Shown here: piece after piece, positions 45,245 to 57,857 of the stretch
Position numbering within the stretch: position 1 is the stretch's first letter
Layout: each line of letters opens with the position of its first letter
Source: Tachypleus tridentatus
Taxonomy: Eukaryota > Arthropoda > Merostomata > Xiphosura > Limulidae
NCBI RefSeq assembly: GCF_004210375.1
Contig: NC_134833.1
Coordinates: 141,414,127-141,478,126 of the forward strand
Direction of reading: 5' to 3'
Length of the DNA: 64,000 nt
The notes under the pieces: generated by a model
The model's input: only the letters and a program-made list of their open reading frames with translations
What the model was told of the DNA's origin: nothing
Database searches by the model: none
Made by a program: the position numbers and the translations under genes

Positions 45245-46740
45245 ACTCTGAGATTTGTGGGGAAGAAGTCCAAGTGTGAGTGGAGGAAATGAACCTTGAG
45301 TGACATGTTGCACTTCATTGTTTTGTATGCTTTGAGAAGTTTGTCTACCAGCTGAATGTAATGTGGGGCTTTGTAATTGTGAAAAAAATTGTCAACATCT
45401 TTGAAGGCTTTTCAGGCAATCTTTTCCGGCCCGACTAACAGATCCTCGAATCACTTGTCACTCATAACATGTCTGATCTGAGGGCCAATAAAAATACCCT
45501 CTTTGATCTTGGCCTCAGTTATTCTTGGGAACATCTGTCTTAAGTAACGAAAACCTTTGTCTTGTTTGTTCATTGCTTTCACAAATTCTTCATAAGTCTC
45601 AATTTTATGTGAAGAGGAGGCAAAATTTTTGCCAGGTCGACAAGCAGTTCATGTGCCACATTTTTCTGTCCTGGAACTAACTTTTTACAGAGTGCCCAGC
45701 TCTGTCTAGAATAATGTGACTCTGGCATGATTGTCCCATTCACAGATGAAACAACAGTACTTTGTATAGCCGAGCTGCAGTCCCAGTAACAGAGCAACGA
45801 CTTTCAGATCTCCACAGATATTCCAGTTGTACTTGCTGTACTGGATGTGCTTTAGCAACATTTCCATGTTCTCTTAGGTTTCTTTCATATGTGCTGCATA
45901 GCCAATAGGTATTGAAGGGTGAACGTTGTCATTGTGTAACAGAACAGCTATGAGGCTTAACATTGATGAATGAATAAAGAGACACCACTCTTGCAGGTCG
46001 TGGTCAGAGAACAATCCTCTGATGTCAACACAGAAACAGACTGTCAACTTGTGCAACGAATTTGGTTATATCATCTTGGTGGCTTCAAAAAATAGAAATT
46101 TTTGTACGTGGTGACAGCAAACACCATTCCTGCAGTCTCGAACCCAGCAATTCAGCTTTTGCTTTTGACAGACCCAAGTCTCTGATCAGATTGTTTAATT
46201 CTGATTGTGTTATGAGATGTGGATTACCTGAGGAACACAGTTCAAAATCCAGAATAATGTCACTGCCAGTTTCATGCATTGCAGTTTCTTCATCTGGTTC
46301 GTCTAAGGTCCATCCCTCTGGTGGTTTCGGAATTGGAAGACTGTCATCATGTGGCATGGGTCTCATTGCTGAAGGAAGATTAGGGTATTCAATTGACTTC
46401 TTGTTTTTGGCAGAGAAACCAGACACATTAGTCAAACAGAAGTAACAGTCCATCACATGGTCTTTCTGTTCTCGCCATATCATTGGGACAGCAAACGACA
46501 TTGTCTTTCGAGTGCTTCTGAGCCAAGCTTTCAGACAGACAGCACACGTCACACAACAAATGTGAGGCACCCATTCCTGGTCTTGATCACCAATTTTACA
46601 GCTGAAGTACAGATGATATGCTTTCTTCACAAGAGCAGTCGTTGAGTGTCTCTGATGAACAAACGTATACTCGCCACAAATATAGCAGAATGTATTGCAG
46701 CTGTTACGATATTGACTGACACCAATCGTCCTGTAAAACG
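45245..46740 (-). pseudogene. Decayed ORF of a repetitive arthropod gene family
   Basis: Read on the minus strand from about 46715. A Cys-rich start (NTFCYICGEYTF, then HICCVTCAVCLKAWL and DCYFCLTNVSG) is followed by NLPSAMRPMPHDDSLPIPKP and NNLIRDLGLSKAKAELLGS. After frame changes come LFIHSSMLSLIAVLLHND, YAAHMKET, YSKYNWNICGDLKVVALLLG, YTKYCCFICEWD, EEFVKAMNKQDKGFRYLRQ, FPRITEAKIKEGIFIGPQ, LVDKLLKAYKTMKCNMS and HFLHSHLDFFP. I recognise this as a repetitive, uncharacterised protein family common in arthropod genomes. The Cys clusters suggest zinc binding, and the copy number suggests a mobile element origin, but I cannot name a superfamily. At least three frameshifts and several stops make it a pseudogene. 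Similarity ends near 45245. Confidence 0.7.
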
Positions 46741-47269
46741 TCTATAACATCTAACTTGTTACAATACGTACACACTAAGATCTATATTAGTCCAATGAGC
46801 AGCATCTGTGTATGCAAGCCACTTTTTATAGCCTGCCCTGCTGAGACAGTGTCAAGCTGGATCCAGCATGTCCAGGCTGCATACTTTACAGAACAGCTTC
46901 CAACCTGGCCTGATTTCATGCCCAGACTGCACAAAACATTGTTCATAGGTCTCTTACAGAAACAAAATTTTTTCGGACACAAGTATAAGAAAAACCATGA
47001 CAAAACTGAAGATTTCGATGAAACAGTACGTGATGGGCAAATTTGGATGTGATTTTCATGATCAGCAACCAAAAATCTATAAGGAAAACCCAACAGTATT
47101 CAAGAAGCAAAAACTTAAATGTAGAGTGTTATTTTATGAGCTATTCCTGTAAAATATTTTTGGATCACAAGCCCCATTAACTTTGCAAGTGTGCATGTCA
47201 CTATAAATTTATTTGTATTGTTGAAGATACTTGTGTATATACTACTAGCTGCATTTTCCTTTTTTACAG

Positions 47270-47377
47270 ATGCTGATTTTGATTCCTACTGGGAAGATGA
47301 ATCAAAAAGCAAAAACAGAAATAGAATTCGTGTAGGACGTCAGTATCAAGCTACAGTCCCTCAACTTTTAAAGCCAG
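47270..47377 (+). CDS. ELM2-SANT gene exon: start of ELM2
   Basis: The exon opens after a pyrimidine tract and AG at 47268-47269 in phase 1 and ends at a GTAAG donor. It encodes DADFDSYWEDESKS, a basic stretch KNRNR, then IRVGRQYQATVPQLLKP. The last part is the beginning of an ELM2 domain: the I-R-V-G-x-x-Y-Q-A core matches MTA, RERE and RCOR proteins. In MTA proteins a BAH domain comes right before this block. Here an acidic and then basic linker takes its place, so if the gene is MTA-like it is an atypical, BAH-less form, or BAH exons have been missed. Confidence 0.85.
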
Positions 47378-48204
47378 GTAAGATTTGCATTTCTTTTACA
47401 CATATAGCATAATTATATATCTTAGAAATGTTTGAATAGATATGTTATATCTGATAGTTATTCACTCAAAAATATTACTTGTTAAACTAGACTTAATCAG
47501 AAAGTTAAGATGAGTAATAATAAACTTGTTTACTTCTTTCTTTTGTTGTTGGTGAATTGTTATCCAATAAATTCCAGTTTTCTAAATTGTGAATCATACA
47601 ATAAGCTGTTGTTGGAGGTTAAAAATATTAATTAGTTTAGAAATTTTCTCATTTATTAATATACTATATAGAAGTAAAATGGACAAAAGTTTTATTCATG
47701 CCTTTTCAGTGAGCAGACAATATTTGAACCTGTTTTTCTTCCTCAAAGGTTTCTAATTTTGAGAAAAAAGTATTTTTATCTGTTTCCTTACCCTAACCAC
47801 ACATACTGTAAGGTGTTAAATAAGCCTATAAGATACATTAAAAAAGATTATAAAACAAAACATTTATGAACATACACCTAAGCCTGAAAGGAAGTCATGA
47901 TGTTTTAGAAAAGAAATTTTGAATGATTGTATATTCTCACTATTTAGAAATCTTTAATTGTTTTATAACAAAATGCAGAATGTGTTAACTATATCAGTTT
48001 CATGTATTTAATCTTACATGAAAACCAGGTTATAGAGTTGTTACTATAATGGTGTTTTTATTTTTGTAACTTTATTATTTGTTCATATTATTCATGACAA
48101 TAAAGTGTTACAATAGCTCTGATTTGATGGTTTTTTTATGAAAATGTCCTTAAGAGGGCATCTGTACCTGAAACCAAAATATATGAATTTTTATAATTAT
48201 TAAG

Positions 48205-48307
48205 GAGAATCTGATGGTAGACAGTTAGAAGACTTGGAGACTCTGAAGTGGAAACCTAACAATAATCTGAGTGATCAACAATTGGATCAGTTTTTCTCTG
48301 TAGCAAG
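48205..48307 (+). CDS. ELM2-SANT gene exon: ELM2 middle
   Basis: AG at 48203-48204, donor GTTAGT after 48307, phase 1 in and phase 2 out. It encodes GESDGRQLEDLETLKW then KPNNNLSDQQLDQFFSVA. The E-x-D-G-R, L-E-T-x-x-W and L-x-D-x-Q-x-D-Q-F-x-x-V-A-R pattern is that of MTA-type ELM2 domains and closer to those than to RCOR or MIER. Confidence 0.85.
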
Positions 48308-48782
48308 GTTAGTAAATACATCATTGTGTTTTAGTTTGCTTAAGTCAGTGTGTGGAGATACTATCCTCTTTGTACTGGTAGAAAATAATTCAATACAAAA
48401 TGTATTTATGTTAGCATGAAAATTAAGTGAAGACCTAAGTTCTTATATATAAACAAAACAAATTACAAATACAAAGCCCAATAATTTTTTTTTTAGTACT
48501 GACTTTGGCCACTCTGTACAATTTGACCTGCTTTTAATAAAACTTTTCTTAAAGATTTCACACTGTTTTGTTTGTACTGACTTAGACCATCATGCACACT
48601 TTGAAAAGCTTATAATAAAACTTACCTTTAAATTTCCAAACTGTTTGATACTAACTTAAGGTCCCTCATAGGAGTTTTATCATATAGTTATGATTTGGTA
48701 ACTAAGACTTTAATTTCAGGTTGGTATAGAATGTTAGTTTTACTTGGTAATCTTTTTTTGAAGTGTATGTGATTTATTTCAG

Positions 48783-48873
48783 AGCTGTAAGTTCCTTTGC
48801 TAGAGCCATTGACAAATACCAGCATTCAGATAAGGAGTCAGACAAGTGCATACAGACAGCTTTAAGGGGTTTG
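48783..48873 (+). CDS. ELM2-SANT gene exon: ELM2 end
   Basis: Acceptor AG at 48781-48782, donor GTATGT; phase 2 in, phase 0 out. The product is AVSSFARAIDKYQHSDKE then KCIQTALRGL. The first part completes the conserved R-x-V-x-x-F-A-R-A-x-D helix of ELM2. The usual following helix, with N-x-x-x-A, is replaced by the shorter T-A-L-R-G-L segment. Confidence 0.85.
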
Positions 48874-49324
48874 GTATGTCTGTTGTTTTCTAACATTTGC
48901 TGATATTTAATCCAAAAATTCAAAATGTCTTTTTTTTTCACAGTCTTCACCTGAATGTATGAATCTTAAGAAAAGTATCAATATGAAGTTTATGCTATTA
49001 AATTAATTATTTGAATAGCTTTAAAATATATATTAGCATATATATACCAAAATAAGTAATATAAGTAACAGTTTCAATTTACCTGTACAGATTTTTCACA
49101 TTTTTTTCTGATTAAAAAAAATCCTTATGTAATAAAAAATTATTTTTGAAACCTATGCATCTGGATTATGGAAAATCTGTTATTAAAACCAAAACAACTT
49201 TTATGAAGTTTAAATTTGCAGGCCTGTGATATTACTGCAAATAAACTTTAATTTTTAACAGTAAATATCTAAGTAACTTTTAAACTGTTTTGCAACTTGA
49301 AGTTTTATTATTTGAAATTCCCAG

Positions 49325-49510
49325 ACAGAGTATGTGACATCTCACCATCCTTGTCATCATGATGCAAACTGTCAGCTTTCTCAGGGATCTTCTGACCCCC
49401 AGCCTTCTAGCTCCAACAGTTCCAATGATTGGACTTATGGTGAAGCTCAATTGTTTGCAAGAGCTCTAGAAGCTTGTGGAAAAAATTTTGGAGCTATCAA
49501 GAAGGACTTT
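49325..49510 (+). CDS. ELM2-SANT gene exon: His/Cys linker, SANT part 1
   Basis: Acceptor AG at 49323-49324, donor GTAAGT, 62 codons in phase 0. It begins TEYVTSHHPCHHDANC, a dense His/Cys cluster that could bind a metal ion, passes through a Ser/Gln/Pro-rich linker, and enters SANT with NDWTYGEAQLFARALEAC then GKNFGAIKKDF. The tryptophan and the G-K-x-F spacing are the SANT signature of helices 1 and 2. Confidence 0.9.
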
Positions 49511-49843
49511 GTAAGTTATTTTAAAACAGAAGCATAAACTTTAGTTATTAAAGATAGAGAAAAAGTACTTACAAACATGTACTTGATGAGAGATGTGTTC
49601 TTTGGATGTGTACTGTGTATGATTGATTCATTGTCAAGAATGTATGTGAAACTTTCTTCACAGTAATCAAATGTCTTGGAAATGGTATTCCAGACTTCTG
49701 ACTATTCTCAATGAGGAGCTGGCATAAAAGAAAAAGGTAACCTTATCAAATTGACAGAAGAAATGTATCAATGCAGTAATTGCTGAAAATATATTGCCAC
49801 AATGTATAATGTATTTTGTGAACAATATTTTTCAATTTTGTCT

Positions 49844-52800
49844 TCCCTTGATGTGGATTCCCATATGAGGTGAGGGGACCTTCCAGGGAAGATTCTATAT
49901 TTTCAGTTTACCTTATGTGGGATCTGCATGTGTAATGGCTTCTGAAGGGGAGGATAGGATCCTGGTGATTGAGAGGTCCAACCACAACATGCAAGTTTGG
50001 CTTTGAATTTCCTCTAGATAGATGGCCAGTCAGCTGGTCCTGTTGAGCTAGGGTCAATTGAGTAACAGTGTTGAAAATACTCGGTGGGTGCTGTGGACAT
50101 TGTCTACTGCTGGTGTTTGGGTATAGTGCTCACAAAACCCTGATGTTGCTGAAGTGTCCTTGCTTAGCATTGTAGTGCATTCCCTAGTAGAACTCCATGG
50201 TTGGTAGGAACAGTGGGCACTGAATCTTCCTCCTTTCATTATGGATCTTCCAAATCCAAATAAAATAATAAAACACAGCTTATGATAAATAACCACATTT
50301 TGAAGACTGAACATCAGTCTTTACCTCCTTCTACACCTGTAACTTGCTTTCCTTATCAGACAAACCTTTAGGGTAAATGTCTCTTCTTTTTTTTTTTTTT
50401 TATTCAGAAGGGATTAGAGGGGCTTTCTGGTTTCCTTAGTCAATCAAGAAGCTACATTCTGAGAATATCTTTGTGAAAACATCTACTCAAAACAAAGTGA
50501 ACTTCTCTTGCATTCAAAGGGCATTGGGGAGACACCCATGAAGATTACTCCCAATACTATTTGGAATTCCTCAAGAGGAGTTACTGTTGAGAGAGATTTG
50601 AAGAATATTCCAAAGTTGAAGATCCATGCTAGTTTCTCCAACCAAGGAGATTCTGCACTGAGGCTTATCTCCACTCACAAGGACAGAATTATGCTGCATA
50701 CCAATATTCTAATTTCTGCATTTACACCATCACATCCACCTGCTGCTGTCAAGGCAGATTATCTGAACTGTAAGGTATGGCCATATATTCCCAACTCTCT
50801 CAGATGTTTTCAGTGTCGGTGGTTCTGTCAATCAAAGACATTGTAGTTCTGTGATGTGTGCTTGTTGCCTTAGGAAAGATTACGATGCCTGCCTGTGTGA
50901 ACTGGACCTTCACTATGTTAAATGTAGTAATTTTCACCCCTGTTACTTTTGTTCTTGCCCTAGGTGGGTGGAGGAAAAAACTTACTGCATTTAAAAAACA
51001 TTAATATTTCTTATCCAGGGGCTTGAAAGTTGTTCTCTACTCCATATCAGATGTACACTACTGCACTACATTCCAATACTACTGCCATTTGGATGATCAA
51101 GTTGAGAAGTCAATGTCTACTCCTGCCTTTGTCCCTATCATTTCTTCCAGTGACTGCCCAGATCCATTTCTTTTGGCCCCAACTTGTGGCATCTGCTCAG
51201 TTTCACTTCCTTAGGCCCTAAAATGTAGAAAAATTATTTATTTATGTTCTCAGACCTTCCACTTGACCCAGAGTAAAATCCACAAAGAAAAACGACTTGG
51301 TTGCAAAATGAAGGGTTCTTCACCTAAGTAAAAGTGATCACTTTGATACAGTGAAACTGTCAATTTTCCGTTCTAATCCGAAGACATTAAGGTCTTAATT
51401 GATTCCTCTCATCCTGTGCATCTTTTCTTACAGGAACCATTTCTGAAATCTGCTGATACAGTTACCATTCAGCAGTTTTCTTTATACCAGAGTGACAGAC
51501 TGGTTATAGGTGAGTTAATGGAGGGTTGGTACTGCTGGTCAACCAGCATGTACCCACCTCATCTTTGCCAGTTGTTAAACCCTTGGAGGCCACTACCATC
51601 CATGTTTCCTTGGGTCATACCATTACTGTTTGTATTCTCTACCTGTCTCCTGGAAAGACTTATGATCAATCAAACTTTGATGCACTGATTGAACAGTTAT
51701 TATTTCCCTTTTTACTCCTAGGGGACACAATCCCCTCTGAGGTGGTGCTTATATTGATGGAAGGAGGTCGTTCTGTAGAGCACATTCTCTCAGATCACAA
51801 CTTTTCTCTACAATTTGCATCTGGTCAGTTATTTACTGCCACTGATCGATCTATCTATCTGTACCCCTTCACTTCTCTATAGCTTTTCTTGGAGGATTGG
51901 CAGTGACCCATGGGGCAGTGATTATTTTTCTGTTGTTTTGAGGGAGATTAACTGTGGTCATTGCCACCCAACTCATGTGCCTTGGTAGAAGTTGGACCAG
52001 TCCAAATGACCCTCTTTCACCACTCTCTCAGAACCTTGATCCTACTGTTATCCATTTGCCATCATCAGATGACTGCTTGAGAGCAGTGAATGACTGTATC
52101 ATCTAAGCAGCTGCTTAATCTATTCCTAAAACCTCAAAACTTTTACCATGGTGGAGCACTGCCAACCAGGAGACTTGGAAGGCTTAGAAATGAGCCTGTA
52201 ATACCTTCCAACTATATTCCTCTTTTAAACTACAACCTTTATCAATGGGTCAGTGCCCAAGTTTGTCAGATCAGGCATCAATGCTAAAAGATATTTTGGA
52301 TTAAGTTCACAAGGTCAATGGGAGGTTTGCCTCCCATCCACTTTCCATCTTACTCTACAATAGCCAGGATGTTGCTGATGTACAGAACATTGCTGATACT
52401 CTTGATGAAATTGTCTTTCTTTTTAAGTCAATTGTCTCTATGACAATCACCCCTTTACACAAGTGGAATTCATACTTACTCTTCATCAATCTGGCAGGAG
52501 AATGTTTTTCCTATTGCTTAGTGCTAGGCTATTGTCTTCTCTTTCTCTGAGCCTGTGAAGGATCCCATGATTTCTTCTATAATCCAATTGCTTTAACTAG
52601 CTGTGCCTGACCTTCAGCACCATCTTGGTGATGATGTTCTCTTTGTGATCCCTGTGGCAAAGTTCTTGGGGCTTATTTTTTACTGTAAGCTTACATTCAT
52701 TCCTCACATCAAGCAGCTATGTGTCAAGTGTACAAGGGCACTGACCATCATCCATGTCCTATCTTCCACTTCTTGGGGAGCAGATGAATGTTCTATGCTC

Positions 52801-54149
52801 AAGATTTATCATGCTCTCATTTGCTCCATACTGGAGTGTGGAACTCTGGTCTGTGGTTCTGCCAGGACCTTGGCTTTGAAGATGCTGGACCCCATTTACC
52901 ATCTGGAGTTTCAGCTCTGCATGGGGACTTTCTACACTTCTTCAGTTCAGAATTTGTACACTAAGTTTCATGAACCATCTCTTAACCTCCACCACTTGCA
53001 ACTTTCCTTGCAGGATGCTTTTAAACTTCGATCCTCACCACAATCAACTTACCTGGGGTTTATGCCTTCCTTCCTCAGTGAACTATGTTCCTTCGAAATA
53101 GACAATCTATCATTCTTCCTTCTGGTATTTGTATCAGATGCACCTGGTTGAACTGTCTGTCTTTGGATGACATTACTGTCTCCAAGTAATCAGCCTAGTT
53201 TACCATGGCTTATTACCATCCCCACCTGTGACCTTTCTTTGGAAGTACCATTTTCTCTTTGCTGAACGTCTTTCAAACCATTTTTCTATTATTGTTCACA
53301 TGGAGGACTTGGAATCAAGTGGCTTTGTGAGATCTGCTATGGTTTGTTTTGTCTTGGTGGTTGCTCACAGGACTCCCTGTACAGTTTCTGTGTTCACTGC
53401 CAAGATGTATGCCATTTCTCTTGCCCTGGATTGCATAGAAGCTATGCAGTACACAAGTTTTACTATCTACACTGACTCTCTTAGGTCTCTACTGGCCCTA
53501 GAATCACTTTGCATCAGTTCTCATAGGTATGTAATGATGGCTGGCCCATTTCTTTCTATATTCTATTTGTATCCAGTTTTTCTGAATACTTGACTACATA
53601 AGTATTCATGGGAATGAGCTTGCTGACACTGCAGCTAAGTCCATCTGCTCTAGTGTCATCATAGCTGTGCCTATCCTAACAACAGTTTTGCAATCATTGC
53701 TTGGCTTTGCACCAGTTGTTAGTTGACTTGAACTGAGCAACATAATAACATATTTCCAGATAAAACCTTATGTTGTTTTTGTCTGTTTTGTTTTCATAAA
53801 GATCAAAAGAAGGAAATTTTTCTGGTTGCTATGCATTGGTCACAGCTTTTAACCTTTTGTTTTCTTTTATCTGTGACTGATCTACCAGTGTGTGGTGGCC
53901 TTTGTGACACTGAAGTCACAATAGCCAACACTTTTCTGTTGTGTTGTTATGACTGTGAGTAACTGCACCATTTTAGGCATCTATTTCATAGGTTTACCCC
54001 TGACCGTGGACAATGTCATTGGAAATGGTGACACTGTTCATGTTACTTGTCTTTAACTTGATTTATTTTTATCTTGTATTATATTTTACCTTTGTTATTT
54101 AACAAATTCTGTAGCCTTGTTGCTTTGCACCATAAACTACCAACCAACC
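49844..54149 (+). mobile_element. I/Nimb-like LINE, both ends present, internally deleted
   Basis: The element is flanked by the 9-base duplication 'attttgtct' (49835-49843 and 54150-54158). After a 5' leader of about 400 bases, the first ORF starts at 50241 (MDLPNPNKIIKHS) and includes zinc-knuckle cysteines near 50800-50980 (LRCFQC and later fragments). The second ORF shows an endonuclease piece at 51420-51880 (TVTIQQFSLYQSDRLV, DALIEQLLFPFLLLGD, SVEHILSDHNFSL). The reverse transcriptase core is missing. The thumb resumes at 52600 (FLGLIFYCKLTFIPHIKQL, STSWGADECSMLKIY), and an RNase H piece follows at 53330-53600 (TAKMYAISLALD, TIYTDSLRSLLALESL). RNase H after the polymerase points to the I group. 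The 3' end is 'gttgctttgcaccataaact' plus 'accaaccaacc'. It lies in the intron that splits the SANT domain. Confidence 0.85.
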
Positions 54150-54158
54150 ATTTTGTCT

Positions 54159-57022
54159 GCAACAGTATTGGTTGCATAAAAATTATAATTTTACTTTATA
54201 AAACAAAGGCTTCTTTGGAAATAAGCCTTGAATTATTTCATCCTCACTGTTCTCAGCATCATCATCAAACTCATCTTTGAATAAAAAGCAAGGTGAAATT
54301 CTGTTCTCCAACATATTGGAAATATTAGCTTTGTTAGAAACAGGTGAATCAAGAATGCCCATTGCCCTTAGTAGTAAATAATCTATTTTGTTTGTAGTAG
54401 TGAAGTGTGCATTTGATGACTTTTCTGTCTACTAGCTGTACCTTTAAGAAGCATAGATGTAGGGTGTGTTATTGATTTCTGAATAATACAAGATCATTAG
54501 AATAAAAGTTCATACCCTTTCTCTCTGTGTATCTTATGACGTCAAAATAAGAAAAACTTGTGCAGTTATAGAAAGTATTAGCAAATTAAAGTTTTCTCAG
54601 AAGTGTAGTACTCTTTGTATTTATCATGTTTCACCCAATTATAAGCTACAAAAATAGATTTTAAGAAGTGTTGAGAAACAAAAGAGCAAATTGAAAACAA
54701 AAAATTAAGCTATCAGTATACTAATAAAGTTTACATTATTGGAAGGGGGGTTGTAAACAGAATAACACAATAGATGTAGTATGAAAAGATATCTTAGTTT
54801 GGTAAATTTTTATACAGTGTCTTTAATAATGCCTTTGTATAATGTACAAGTTACAAATTAACCTACCTGTAATATAGTTAATAAATGTTGACATCTTTTT
54901 TATTATTATTTATATTATCATTTAAACTGCAAAAGTATTTCAAAACCAATTTTACTAACCCATTTGATGTTAAATGACTTTAATATAAAACAAACCTCAA
55001 GCAAGTCTTCTTTTTGGCAGTTCAGTAATTTGAGTATTTTTAAAATGGTTTATTGTAGCTAGGTTTTAATTTCAGCTGATAGTATTTCCAGTTTTTAAAA
55101 ATATTGAAACTACATTATAAGTTTGGTTGTTGTAATTTTATAAATGCTGTCCTACTTTCATGTTGACTTTATTTATATTAGTTTTGGGTTAATATAATTT
55201 TATAAAACCATATAATAGTTGAACGTAACTACCTTTTTGACAGAATCATTGTGAGAATTTTTTAGTTGTGTATTCAGTCTGCTCTTTTTACAACAGTGAC
55301 TGATCTTGACTTTAGTTCTCTTCTGTTTTGTGTCTCCTGTCAATTTTCAATAAAAAGTTGTTTTTTTAAATTATCTTGAAAAGACCAGCTGGTTAAACAT
55401 TTTTTTGCTTAATAGCTAATGTAGTTCTTTGTAGTTAATGTTTTAACTTGAATTTGTAAGGTTTTAACTGATTGCAGGATGAGAAATGGTTCCAAAACTT
55501 TTGTAGTTAAAGATGTTTTTAGAATTACTGTTTCTAATATTTTATTTAAATTTAATTGTATGTACATAAAATGCATTTTAAGAATCAATTTTTTTTGCTA
55601 TTATGAAACACAAACACCCACATTTGTGAAATAAAAACACTAATCCACTAGGTTGAACCAGAAATAACACCATTATGCAACTTTATTTTATTGTCAGCTA
55701 ACCTGTAAAAGGCAAAAATTCAAGTACTTTAAATTTTTATAAATATGCAGTGTCTTTTCACCTTTAGTAGTAAAGTACATGATGTATACATTTATGTAAC
55801 AACAAGCAGTGTATAATTTTAATAATTGTTGGATTAGATAAAACATCATTATATCTTTAACATCTTAACTGAAGTAGACCTGAATTAATATATTTTAGGT
55901 CATCTTGCTAAACAGTACATTCAGTAAGTTTGTAAAGAATCACATTTTTGTTTTTTTCTCAGCTTCATAGCCAATCATACCAGTGAAAAAGATTAAATGT
56001 AAATTGCATTAACTGTATTTTTGTAGGTTTGTTTTTGTCCTTTTTCAATCATTTGAATTATAGAGATCTAACAGTTGTTTCTTACTACTCATAGACTAAA
56101 TTTGTTTTCTTACATTACCTACCTTTCATCAGAGAAATCAGGATATTTGGTAAGTTTGAAACAACTAAGCTTTTTTAGCACATCAGCCAGTTACCTTATC
56201 CCCCATTAGTTTGTTGTTCAGCTGTGTTTTCCTGTACTGGCTTACTGTGTAGTATATGATTATATTAATACATGAAATTGAAGACTTTTTTTTTTTTTTT
56301 TTCTTTTACTTTTTGTAAAACTGTTATAGAAAGGAAGTGGTAAAGTGAAATGATTTTCACCTGAATGTATCTGGACTAGTGGTTTATCATTGTAAAGTGC
56401 TATGGTGTTGTTTTTGTTCACAGTTGAGTTCTATTTTAGCTCTGTGTTGTATTTTGTTGGTTGCTTAATTTACTGTTATATATATATAAATACATTATAA
56501 CTAATAGTGTTGTGTGTAAGATGCTATTTGGTAGCATCTGAAATGAAACTTTTCTGAACACTTGTTATAATAATTTTCTAAGTTTATGTTTATTTAATTT
56601 AAAATTGTTAAATGTTATTGTACATTTATACAAAAAAACTATAAAAGGGGGTGTCTATATTAGATCTTTCCATCTTGTGTAATATCTTGGCATACTTAGA
56701 TGTTGATAGTTTGCCTAAAATTTAAGATGAAACAATGTTACACTTTAAAATTTAAAAAAGATTTTAAAAGAATTGAAATTTAAGGTTCTATCTTGTAAGA
56801 TGATCAGTAAATACAAATAAAGTACTCGCAGAGTTCAGTTACTTTATCAACTAATTCCAGGTAAAGAGGAGGGAAGATTACATTTACAAGTATTTACTTG
56901 GAAGTAAAGTACATAAAATAGTCTTATTCACTCAAGGACAAGTTAGTGTATTAACTTATCAGTGGCATAATGTTCTTATGAATGTTTACTAATTTTTAAA
57001 ACTGTGTTCTTTATCTTTCTAG
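54159..57022. other. Intron, nothing recognised
   Basis: AT-rich intron between the LINE and the second SANT exon. It has poly(T) runs, for example near 56287-56302. No elements were recognised. Confidence 0.4.
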
Positions 57023-57148
57023 TTACCATGGAAACCTGTGAAGAGCATTATAGAATATTATTATCAATTAAAAGAAGAACGACCAAGTTCTTCTCATAAT
57101 AATTTAGGTGAACCCTCCACCAGTATGTTTTCTGTAGTAGAGCCAAAA
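57023..57148 (+). CDS. ELM2-SANT gene exon: SANT part 2
   Basis: Acceptor 'ctttctag', donor GTAAGT, 42 codons in phase 0. It encodes LPWKPVKSIIEYYYQLKEE, the third SANT helix, then a Ser/Pro-rich tail ending SMFSVVEPK. L-P-W-K-x-x-x-S-I-I-E-Y-Y-Y is the form seen in MTA proteins (others have different residues before the Y-Y-Y). In the family this helix helps bind HDAC1/2 and inositol phosphate; no direct test is possible here. Confidence 0.9.
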
Positions 57149-57857
57149 GTAAGTATGATTTAAAAAAACTTGAAATATCTTGACATTACACAAATTATAT
57201 CTAACAAAACCATTACTGCTATATTTGATGTAAAACAAATTCACAATATCCTAAAAGCTAAACCTTTTTTGTGTTTAGCTATCTAATAGTTGTCAGTTTT
57301 GGCTACCAACCCTGAACTTTGAGTGATCAAATAAAACGAGAAACCAGTATTAAATTAAAATTAGTTATATGCTGTTAACTAGTTTACTTAATGGTATTGT
57401 TAATTCGGTGACTTAATATGGGGCACAGGTTGGCTCATGCTAAAGCTCTGGATTTTGGAGCAGGTGAGAATGGTTTGAAACTGTGCGATAAGCTGTGGGT
57501 ACATTATAAGAGTGCCAGTCGATTCCTTGGCATCAGTAGTATTTTGCTGATGACTAGTTGTCTTCTGCTCTGCTAAGTAGTTCAAAATTATAGATAGTAA
57601 TGGATATCCTCAACTGCTCTTCCATAATTACAAAATATAACTATTAAAGACAATTATTACCTTAAAAATTAATTCTTACTGTAAAGAACACAGGGAGAAC
57701 ATCAATATTATTTCATCTTATAAACATATTCATATTGGGATTATATTTTTATTGAGAGTATGCTAACAAACTCCATTTGGGATGTATTAAAATCTTATAT
57801 TTTAATAGTTAATAATTAGTGTGATGACTGGCAACAACAAAATAATGTATGTTTTAT

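Noticed and set aside
46062..46445. 127-codon plus-strand frame
   Set aside because: It is the antisense shadow of the decayed repeat-family ORF, whose minus-strand reading gives recognisable motifs.
50054..50314. Minus-strand gene over the LINE leader
   Set aside because: It lies antisense to the 5' leader and first ORF start of the LINE. No domain was recognised.
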